DNA of 64,000 nucleotides from Celeribacter halophilus (GTDB taxonomy: Bacteria > Pseudomonadota > Alphaproteobacteria > Rhodobacterales > Rhodobacteraceae), in NCBI RefSeq assembly GCF_900114135.1, contig NZ_FORY01000007.1, forward strand, positions 143,730 through 207,729, given 5' to 3'. Under the pieces are notes generated by a model. That model was not told the DNA's origin and searched no databases. It worked only from the letters and a program-made list of their open reading frames with translations. Each line of letters starts with the position of its first letter. Position 1 is the first letter of the stretch. Both the position numbers and the translations under genes were made by a program. Shown here piece after piece: positions 57,905-64,000 of the stretch.

Positions 57905-58723
57905 TTAGTTACGAAACGGTTTAAGCGCCCCTGTGCGCACCTTGTCGGAAAGACGCATTTGCGTGCTTCGAATCCTGCGGAGGAGGCGCAAAATGTAGAT
58001 CGGATAGGCCCCGCTGAACGGCACCCAGTCCGAGGGGGGCTGACGCCTTCGGCGGTGGGGAATGTCACCCTCTCTCACGGGGGCAACGGGCAAATGATCC
58101 GCCAGGCTGCCAGCGCAATTCGCGTGGTGAATCTCCACATCGGGTTGTCGGGCGAGCAACCGGATCAGCTCCAGATCCAAAATATGATTGTGCAACCTGA
58201 CATCCACGCCCCGCTCCGCAAGGTCGTGTCCCATGAGCGCGCGCTGGTGGGGACCGGGGTCATACATATAGCGTTGCGTGCTGGAATAGAGATCAATGCC
58301 CGCAACCACAAACCTGCGCGCGCCCGCAGCGTAAGCGATCAGAAGAGCGAGCGTTCCGGTCATCGGCTTGACATCAAAACGCGCCATCACGGCCTGTGCC
58401 TGTGCCGCGAAACCGTAATCGGGGTAAAGCGGCATGTCGAAATAGGGAACCGGCAGGATTTTCCGTCCCGAACGCACAATACGCGGATTGAAACTGCTCC
58501 ACCCTCGGATGTCATACTCGTCCAGACAGGTCTTCAACGTGGACAAGGAAAACGGAGCCACGCGCGGATCACCGGCGGCCAGAAACAGGTCGACGCGATT
58601 GCCCAGCCATGTCTCCGGCTCAAAATAAAAATTGTTCATCCGTATGATCCGATCAGTGGCAAGGACTTGACCGGGGGTGACGTCTTTGATCGACGGTCCG
58701 TTTCCCGCAACGACCACAGTCAT
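57905..58723 (-). CDS. GT42-like sialyltransferase (Cst-II family)
   Basis: A 272-residue protein beginning 'MTVVVAGNGPSIKDV', matching the CMP-binding start of Campylobacter Cst-II. 'IIRMNNFYFEPETWLG', 'MTGTLALLIAYAAGARRFVV' and 'AGIDLYSSTQRYMYDP' follow in the same order. The 'RLHNHILDLELI' segment fits the catalytic His region. These enzymes move sialic acid from CMP-sialic acid to a terminal sugar. I start at ATG 58723, 8 bp after the neuA-like stop, by family alignment; 58744 and GTG 58762 are alternatives. Confidence 0.83.
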   Translation of the reverse strand: MTVVVAGNGPSIKDVTPGQVLATDRIIRMNNFYFEPETWLGNRVDLFLAAGDPRVAPFSLSTLKTCLDEYDIRGWSSFNPRIVRSGRKILPVPYFDMPLYPDYGFAAQAQAVMARFDVKPMTGTLALLIAYAAGARRFVVAGIDLYSSTQRYMYDPGPHQRALMGHDLAERGVDVRLHNHILDLELIRLLARQPDVEIHHANCAGSLADHLPVAPVREGDIPHRRRRQPPSDWVPFSGAYPIYILRLLRRIRSTQMRLSDKVRTGALKPFRN

Positions 58724-58731
58724 ATCGGGGC

Positions 58732-59934
58732 TCAGGACTTGCATGCCAGAAGGCTGTCGCACAGACTGCGCAAGGCGCCGTTGCCGCCCGGATGAGGCAA
58801 AACCCAGTCGATTGCCCGAAGCACATCAGGGTGGGAATCCGACGGCCCCGCAGAAAGCCCTGCCTTCCGGATCGGCCCGAGATCATTCACATCATTGCCA
58901 ACGTAAAGCACATCCTCCCAGTTCAAATCGTTCTCGGACAGCCATGTATCCAGTGCCGCCACCTTGTCATCCACCGCATGAAACACATCAATTCCGAGCT
59001 TTTCGGCGCGACGCAGGACAACCGGATTGCGTTCCTTGGAAAGGATCAAGAGCCTGTAGCGCCCGCTCGTGCGCAGCATGGACAGGCCCATGCCATCCCC
59101 GCGCGAAGTCACGACAGATTCGCGACCCGTCTCGTCCACAATCACCTTGTTGTCCGTGTGAACCCCGTCAAAATCCATGATCAGTGCCTTCACCGCAGAG
59201 AGGCGCGCGGTCCCGATCATCGGCTGCTTGCCCGTATTTGCGATCATGGAGCACAGGTCGAAATCGGCGAGCGTGTCGATTTCAACCGGCGGGTGATCGA
59301 CAGGATAGAGCGCGACAGTGCCGCAAAACCTCTGGCCAGTGCGTGCGAAAGCCTCCGCATCAACACAATAGATCGCGCCGCTTTCCCGAAAGCTCGGTGG
59401 CAAGTCCTGACGCCGCTTGCGCTGTGTCCGTTCATTGTGGTTCAGACCGACACCGAAACCCGCCGCGTCATACCCCCACAAAAAGGAATGATCCGGCAGG
59501 ACGGACAGCGCACAATCGGCCCCCTTTTGCGCCATTTCGGCCAGACAGCCGTCTATGTCCGCCCCCGTTGTGAAGGGCGACGTGCATTGCAGAAAGACCA
59601 AACGGTTCAACGCGGGATGTTTACGTTTCAATGCGTGATAGGCATGAAGCCAGCCGACCTCGGAACTCGCGGTATCACCGGCAAGCTCCTCCGGCCGCCA
59701 AAGAACATCTCCGCCATAGCGTCGGGCCTCCCGCGCGATCTCCTCATCATCGGTGGAGACCACGACATGATCCACGCCCTGCGCGGATTTACCCGCCAAG
59801 ACAGAACGCCCGACAAGGGAAATCCCGCCCACAGGCCGCAGGTTCTTGCGCGGCACACCTTTGGAGCCGCCTCGCGCCAGAATAATACAGGCCGTTTTCA
59901 CAAGGGCGGCAGGCGAGGTGTCAGAATGTGTCAC
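58732..59934 (-). CDS. neuA: CMP-nonulosonate (sialic-acid-type) synthetase fused to a KdsC-like HAD phosphatase
   Basis: A 400-residue two-domain protein. Residues 12-230 are a NeuA-type cytidylyltransferase: 'IILARGGSKGVPRKNLRPVGG' (given as 'ILARGGSKGVPRKNL'), 'LVFLQCTSPFTTGADIDG'. Residues 245-395 are a KdsC-like HAD domain: 'LIMDFDGVHTDNKVIVD', 'LLILSKERNPVV' and 'VLYVGNDVNDLGPIRKAGL'. The fusion could dephosphorylate nonulosonate-9-phosphate (sialic acid or Kdn) and activate it to CMP-sugar. Start is a GTG (59934) with GAGG upstream. No neuB is in the window. Confidence 0.87.
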   Translation of the reverse strand: MTHSDTSPAALVKTACIILARGGSKGVPRKNLRPVGGISLVGRSVLAGKSAQGVDHVVVSTDDEEIAREARRYGGDVLWRPEELAGDTASSEVGWLHAYHALKRKHPALNRLVFLQCTSPFTTGADIDGCLAEMAQKGADCALSVLPDHSFLWGYDAAGFGVGLNHNERTQRKRRQDLPPSFRESGAIYCVDAEAFARTGQRFCGTVALYPVDHPPVEIDTLADFDLCSMIANTGKQPMIGTARLSAVKALIMDFDGVHTDNKVIVDETGRESVVTSRGDGMGLSMLRTSGRYRLLILSKERNPVVLRRAEKLGIDVFHAVDDKVAALDTWLSENDLNWEDVLYVGNDVNDLGPIRKAGLSAGPSDSHPDVLRAIDWVLPHPGGNGALRSLCDSLLACKS

Positions 59935-60200
59935 GAGCGCCTCGTATTGAAAATTTTAAATACAGAAAACTCGACGCATGTTTGGTAATTTCCTATTCCG
60001 AATGGCGTGACGTAAAGCATCCTTGCATCTTTCTATCGTCTTGTTGGCAAATCCTATGTGTCTGAAATGCCGACCTTTTACTCTTATCGGGAGCACTATG
60101 GAGGTTTTCCCCGTCACAAAGAAAATAAGCCAAATGTACTAACGAATTGTTAATTTCGCCGATCAGGCACGGAGCCACCTGACACTCAAAAGGAAAAATG

Positions 60201-60677
60201 ATGAAACAAACTTACCTCTCCGCCGCGCTGATCCTTGGCGCAGGCATGGCGCAAGCTGGCGAATACTGCCTGCTCGACGGGACAGAGATGTTCACTTGCA
60301 CATTTAACGGCGGCACAAAGGCGGTCGAACTGTGCGACGCGGTCTGGGAAGATGGCGACATGGCCTCCTACGGGTTTTTCAAATCCAACGGCGATGTCGA
60401 AAAAGAGATCCTGCAGGAAAAGGTCACGATGCTCGCAACCCCTTGGAATGGCATGGGGAATTATGTGAGCGAATCCGTGCGGTTCGACGCGGATGAGAGC
60501 TATTCTTACGAGGTCTGGTCCGGTGGAGAGCGCGCGGAAGGTGCGGAACTTGACGGCGGCATCAATGTCATCAAGGACAATGAAGTGATCGCGACCCTCA
60601 CCTGCGACACCGGCTCTGTCACCAGCGACCTTGGCACGCTGATCGATATGATCGATCTGGCCCAAGTCTCTCCGTAA
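60201..60677 (+). CDS. exported protein of unknown function
   Basis: A 158-residue protein with a signal peptide ('MKQTYLSAALILGAGMAQA') and an acidic mature part. Four Cys are visible ('EYCLLDG', 'FTCTFNGG', 'ELCDAVW', 'LTCDTG'). No family recognised. The following gene has a similar layout (signal, early Cys pair, beta-rich), which suggests a pair made by old duplication; similarity is weak. AAAAGGAAAAATG lies at the start. Confidence 0.7.
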   Translation: MKQTYLSAALILGAGMAQAGEYCLLDGTEMFTCTFNGGTKAVELCDAVWEDGDMASYGFFKSNGDVEKEILQEKVTMLATPWNGMGNYVSESVRFDADESYSYEVWSGGERAEGAELDGGINVIKDNEVIATLTCDTGSVTSDLGTLIDMIDLAQVSP

Positions 60678-60689
60678 AGAGGCCAAAGG

Positions 60690-61505
60690 ATGCAGCAGTT
60701 TAACCTGAAACTGGCCTTCATCTGTGCGGTGATTGGCATGACACAGAGTGCCCTTGCCCAAGCCGTGTGCGAGGGCGAGGTGGTCTTTCAATGCGCGACT
60801 GATGATGCCGATTTCCGCGAGCAGATCACGGTTTGCGCACAGGACGAAAGCTATCATCTGGTGCGCCATGCGCTCGAAACCGGCGCGCTTTATTATGACA
60901 CGCCGTTGGTTGCGCAAGCCTCGACCACATGGTTCGACTGGCAAGAGGGCGATGATCTGAGCATCGAGTTGGGGTTCTGGAGCGTTGATCTGGGCGAGCC
61001 TGTGACACTCCACGCCCGCCTTCCGTGGAACGATATGGAAGAGGCTGTTGCTATGGACGGGGAGGCGGAAATGTGGCTGCAATCCCCGCATTGGCAACAA
61101 GAGGTGAACCAGACATTTTGCCTGTCCAAGACGGTCTATGCCGACACCGAAGCGCTCTGGTCGGCGCTTGGCGAGCGCGGGCCTGTCGGGCTGTTCTTCT
61201 CCCAAGATGTCATCGTGCCGGAGCCTGGTGCAATCGACGTGGCCCGCGTAACTTCCCAGCCTTCCGCAGCTGGACTACCGGTCTACGCCTCCGCCACTCC
61301 CAACGCCGCGACACCGGTGTGGTGGCAGCTTTTCGAGGGGGACACGGTGGATGTCATAGCGTTTGAAGGGGACTTCCTCGCCGTGGCGATCCCGACCAAT
61401 GGTGTTGACACCTGCGAGATCAGCGCCGATCAACTCTACGCCCCTTATGACGGTCCTTGCGCGACAGGTTGGGTCGATGGAGCCTTCCTCGAACGCGGAG
61501 AATAG
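60690..61505 (+). CDS. exported protein of unknown function
   Basis: A 271-residue protein with a signal peptide ending 'SALAQA'. The N-terminal third resembles its upstream neighbour ('AVCEGEVVFQCATDD', then 'ITVCAQDES'). Residues 195-265 ('GLPVYASATPNAATPVWWQL' to 'GWVDGAFLERG') look like an SH3b-type beta domain, which often binds cell-wall material. 12 bp after the preceding gene, so co-transcribed. Function unknown. Confidence 0.72.
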   Translation: MQQFNLKLAFICAVIGMTQSALAQAVCEGEVVFQCATDDADFREQITVCAQDESYHLVRHALETGALYYDTPLVAQASTTWFDWQEGDDLSIELGFWSVDLGEPVTLHARLPWNDMEEAVAMDGEAEMWLQSPHWQQEVNQTFCLSKTVYADTEALWSALGERGPVGLFFSQDVIVPEPGAIDVARVTSQPSAAGLPVYASATPNAATPVWWQLFEGDTVDVIAFEGDFLAVAIPTNGVDTCEISADQLYAPYDGPCATGWVDGAFLERGE

Positions 61506-61803
61506 AGGGGCGGTTCGGCGACTTGCCTAACATCCTGCGCGGGACACAAAGCGGGCCGTTCTGCACGGACCGTTTGCCATCTTTGAAACGCATGTGTTTG
61601 CAAAAGAGGTTCAAACTCCCCTCAAAAACGCAACGAAAAATTTATGTTTTGAATATAGAAAGTCGTTGATAAGATCTGGCAGAGGAATAAACGTCATCGA
61701 AACGGGAGGCCCTTCGATACGAGCATCACGGATCGCGCATTCAGTCGCATTCCGGGAAGGCTCCGTATGTTGGCGTTGTGGGGGAAGTAAATAGTCGAAT
61801 TTC
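61506..61803. other. 298-bp non-coding region, AT-rich at its centre, with an inverted repeat
   Basis: No convincing gene. An AT-rich stretch (about 61590-61680) is promoter-like. A broken inverted repeat (ATCGAA at 61696-61701 / TTCGAT at 61713-61718, with an inner GGG/CCC) lies about 85 bp before the Cys/His-rich gene and could be an operator or RNA hairpin. Confidence 0.4.
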
Positions 61804-62169
61804 ATGTTTAAACGGGTATCGCATAACATTCACAGGGTCGCAGTTGTTGCTCTGTTGACCGTTGCGCTTGTCGCGACGGCGTTTGCCCATCGTCTCCCAA
61901 GCCCCTCCGACCTCGCGATCGAAGCATATGTCATCGCGGGCGGTGATATATCAGACCTCTGTGGTGGTTCGGGGTCAGGCGGCCAGACAACCCACAGCGA
62001 TTGTCAGGCCTGCCACATTATCGGCTCTGTCCTTCTTCCCGATCACCTGCCGAGCAGAGTCGAAGCGGATTACATCTTTGTCGCAACGGTAATCGCGCCA
62101 CAGGAACGCCGCGCCATACGCGCAGTTCTGGACCCTGCGCGCGGCGTAAGAGCGCCGCCGCTGGCCTGA
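61804..62169 (+). CDS. small exported Cys/His-rich protein (DUF2946-like)
   Basis: A 121-residue protein with a signal or anchor helix ('VAVVALLTVALVATAFA') and a central motif 'CGGSGSGGQTTHSDCQACHI', whose Cys and His spacing could bind a metal. The layout resembles DUF2946 proteins found with copper uptake genes; the similarity is not close. Downstream genes (PepSY-type, MbnP-family) fit a copper locus. Start at ATG 61804. Function unknown. Confidence 0.65.
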   Translation: MFKRVSHNIHRVAVVALLTVALVATAFAHRLPSPSDLAIEAYVIAGGDISDLCGGSGSGGQTTHSDCQACHIIGSVLLPDHLPSRVEADYIFVATVIAPQERRAIRAVLDPARGVRAPPLA

Positions 62170-62422
62170 TCCGCCTTTATACCGCTCACTCCAACCCATC
62201 GTCGCGCCACATGCGCAAGACCTGATCGAATTCGCATTTTCTGCGGCTCCTGACGGTTCTTGGCATCACCCAAACCGTGTCATCTCCGACACGCGTCATG
62301 GCCGTGGCACCGCAGCCGGATTTGGACTGATTGGTTGAAGGCGCCCCCTTGGGCCTTGGCGACACACAGGTTCGCCCCCAACCGCACCAATCACTCGAAC
62401 ACCATTCCAAAGGATACCCGAC
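62170..62422. other. 253-bp gap before the PepSY-type gene
   Basis: No clear gene on either strand. One minus-strand frame (62186-62410) has no ribosome binding site or family match and I left it out. The last 20 bp contain AAGGA upstream of the GTG start at 62423. Confidence 0.4.
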
Positions 62423-63361
62423 GTGCCCTTGTCACCCAGATTGCGCCGCCGCATTCGACAGCTTCACCGCTGGATCGCGCTAGCTTTCTCCCTCCCCCTT
62501 CTCATTCTGGCCCTGACCGGATTTCTCCTCAGTTTCGAGCCGTTGCTAAACAGCATGTCTCGCGGAACCGACAACCTCACCGCAGCGCGTAGCATCGAAT
62601 TGCTGCAATCGGTTGACCCGCAAGGGAAAGCCAAAACAGTGACGCATCGCGGCTATGACGGAACTCTGGAAGTCGCAGGCCCCGGACTGCGCCCGATGGT
62701 TCTGGATATCGAGACAGGCGAGGTTACGCGGCACGGCATAATCGCCAGAACCTTCATCCTTTCGCGGCAAATCCACAAAGCATTTGTCGGCGATTTGAAC
62801 TGGCTTGTCCTGATCTCCACTGTGGCAATGGGCGTGCTGATTGTCCTTGGTTTGCTGATGGGCTGGCCGCGTCGGGCGAACACGGTCTCCGGCTGGCACC
62901 GTGTCGGCGCGTGGATCGGGATGCCGCTGCTGGCGATCACAACGGTTACCGGAGTGTTAATGAGTTTCGGCGTCACCATGGGCGGCGGAGGAGCCTCCCC
63001 GATGACGATGGGCCGGCTCAGTGAACCTATGTCAATGGTGCAGGCCGTGCAGGCGGTTGAGGCCCAACAAGACTTATCGGCAATGGCCTGGATACGTCCC
63101 GCCGGACCACGCGTCATGATGCGTTATGCCCAAGGCGACCGGTTTCAGGGCTATTTTGTGACCCCCGACGAGATCGTAGCGGTGCCCAGAAACCTGCCCC
63201 GCGCCATTCACGAAGGCCTCTGGTCGATCCCTCTCGGGCTGGCAATGAACCTTATCGTGTCCATCCTGACCACAGGCCTGATCCTGACCGGCTTGATCAT
63301 ATGGTTCCGTCGCCGCCGCCCTGCCGCGTCCCTCGCGGCCTTCCGGAACGTCCCCCGATAA
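62423..63361 (+). CDS. PepSY-associated transmembrane protein
   Basis: A 312-residue inner-membrane protein with four hydrophobic helices (about residues 17-38, 128-148, 162-184 and 275-298). Family motifs are 'RRRIRQLHRWIALAFSLPLL', 'GFLLSFEPLL', 'SRQIHKAFVGDLNWL' and 'GLILTGLIIWFRRRR'. PepSY-TM proteins accompany TonB receptors for siderophores and copper carriers and may reduce or release the metal. The start is a GTG (62423). It lies 40 bp before the MbnP-family gene. Confidence 0.87.
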   Translation: MPLSPRLRRRIRQLHRWIALAFSLPLLILALTGFLLSFEPLLNSMSRGTDNLTAARSIELLQSVDPQGKAKTVTHRGYDGTLEVAGPGLRPMVLDIETGEVTRHGIIARTFILSRQIHKAFVGDLNWLVLISTVAMGVLIVLGLLMGWPRRANTVSGWHRVGAWIGMPLLAITTVTGVLMSFGVTMGGGGASPMTMGRLSEPMSMVQAVQAVEAQQDLSAMAWIRPAGPRVMMRYAQGDRFQGYFVTPDEIVAVPRNLPRAIHEGLWSIPLGLAMNLIVSILTTGLILTGLIIWFRRRRPAASLAAFRNVPR

Positions 63362-63401
63362 CTTTCAACCGATCCCAACTCTTCTAAAGGAGCTTCAAAA
63401 C

Positions 63402-64000
63402 ATGAAACATATTCTCGCACTCTGTGCTGCCACGACGCTTGCGTTACCGGCGTTCGCGGAACAACCCGTCACCATCAACTTCGCCGCCGAAATTGACGGC
63501 AAGGCGTTTTCCTGCACAGAGACTTACGACAATCTGGGCAGCACCGACGCCAGCGTTAAAGGCACAGACTACCGCATGTTCGTATCGGCGCCGGCGCTCA
63601 TCCGCACCGATGGCACGCTTCAGCCCATTGCCCTGGAGCAAGACGGCAAATGGCAGGTTGACGACACCGCCCTGCTGGACTTCGAAGATGGCACTGCCGG
63701 CTGCAACGGCACAGGCAATGCCGACATGAACACCAGCCTGCGCGGCACTGTTCCCGAAGGCGAATACCAAGGCCTCGCCTTCAACATCGCTGTGCCCTTC
63801 GAGAAGAACCACGGCGACCCGACGCTTGCCCCCGCCCCGCTGAACGCAACTGGCATGTTCTGGAACTGGCGCGGCGGCTACCGCTTCGTGCGCATCGACA
63901 TGGTGCCGACAGACAAAGCAGAAAACGGGCCGAAGGGCTGGTTCCTCCATCTCGGCTCGACCATGTGCAAGGCCGCGTCCAAAACGGAGGCACCGAGCGC
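63402..64000 (+). CDS. MbnP-family copper-binding protein, cut by the window end
   Basis: About 199 codons are visible; the gene runs off the right edge. The signal peptide ends 'LALPAFA'. Cys residues are in 'FSCTETY', 'AGCNGTG' and 'GSTMCKA' (four-Cys motif). 'FNIAVPFEKNHGDPT' and 'GMFWNWRGGYRFVRID' match MbnP-type proteins ('metallo-mystery pair', TIGR04052). Known partner MbnH, a diheme enzyme that converts a Trp of MbnP to kynurenine, would be expected just beyond the window. GGAG lies before the start at 63402. Confidence 0.85.
   Translation, partial: MKHILALCAATTLALPAFAEQPVTINFAAEIDGKAFSCTETYDNLGSTDASVKGTDYRMFVSAPALIRTDGTLQPIALEQDGKWQVDDTALLDFEDGTAGCNGTGNADMNTSLRGTVPEGEYQGLAFNIAVPFEKNHGDPTLAPAPLNATGMFWNWRGGYRFVRIDMVPTDKAENGPKGWFLHLGSTMCKAASKTEAPS

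Noticed and set aside
61611-61829. 72-residue minus-strand frame in the 298-bp gap
   Set aside because: It overlaps the start of the Cys/His-rich gene and has no supporting motif; the AT-rich part looks like promoter DNA.
62186-62410. 74-residue minus-strand frame before the PepSY-type gene
   Set aside because: Its end has a protein-like look, but there is no ribosome binding site, no recognised family and no neighbour on the same strand.

Overview
The window is chromosomal DNA of an alphaproteobacterium, most likely a marine Rhodobacteraceae (Roseobacter group). The basis is the gene content: a CcrM-type GANTC methyltransferase, an HspQ/YccV protein, DUF3576, DUF2125, DUF4170 and DUF5665 proteins, a DciA-like DUF721 gene next to mutY, and a Rhodobacter-type porin. 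Genes are dense, many neighbours overlap by 1-4 bases (ATGA, GTGA, TGATG), and base composition is moderately GC-rich. The genus cannot be fixed from the sequence alone. I saw no rRNA, tRNA, CRISPR array, insertion sequence or prophage.

Layout. 1-3076: right end of a polysaccharide locus (epimerase fragment, undecaprenyl-phosphate sugar transferase, FlaA1/CapD-type dehydratase). 3122-6000: an RTX-like anchored protein, a DUF5665 protein, rpsO and a GDSL hydrolase on the opposite strand. 6144-8401: pnp with a structured leader and a clear terminator. 8454-14276: a GT92-like transferase, 1-Cys peroxiredoxin, pseudouridine synthase, free-Met-sulfoxide reductase, an anti-sigma antagonist/anti-sigma pair, hspQ, an AEC transporter and an SLT lipoprotein. 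14289-20611: lolA, ftsK, aminotransferase and amidase on the minus strand. 20821-28159: UbiH-like monooxygenase, a CnoX-like thioredoxin/Lon-N/Trm112 operon, xthA, an OmpR-type regulator, ribA with an L,D-transpeptidase, and a PLP-homeostasis protein. 28484-34537: porin, DUF3576 lipoprotein, then leuS-lptE-holA. 34598-39848: luciferase-like oxidoreductase, a flavoprotein/crotonase/SDR operon and a DUF2125 protein.

39936-46803 is a TldE-CysQ and LPS segment (DUF4170, waaA, lpxK). It is interrupted by a reverse-strand pair resembling glucosyl-3-phosphoglycerate synthase and its phosphatase, which would make the compatible solute glucosylglycerate. 46807-52365 holds dsbA, DUF721, mutY, an AlkB-type hydroxylase, ccrM and rnhB. 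52496-55085 holds small secreted proteins, a membrane-anchored winged-helix protein and trhO.

55175-64000 is the accessory end. Two GT2-like transferases face a minus-strand operon of a CMP-nonulosonate synthetase fused to a HAD phosphatase, a GT42-like sialyltransferase and an AGE-family epimerase, suggesting a sialic-acid-like surface glycan. After two secreted proteins of unknown function comes a probable copper locus: a Cys/His-rich exported protein, a PepSY-type membrane protein and an MbnP-family protein cut by the window edge. The most interesting unexplained DNA signals are two arrays of an 11-bp direct repeat (TGTCGGAC-based), both lying between convergent genes at 27438-27470 and 50443-50486.
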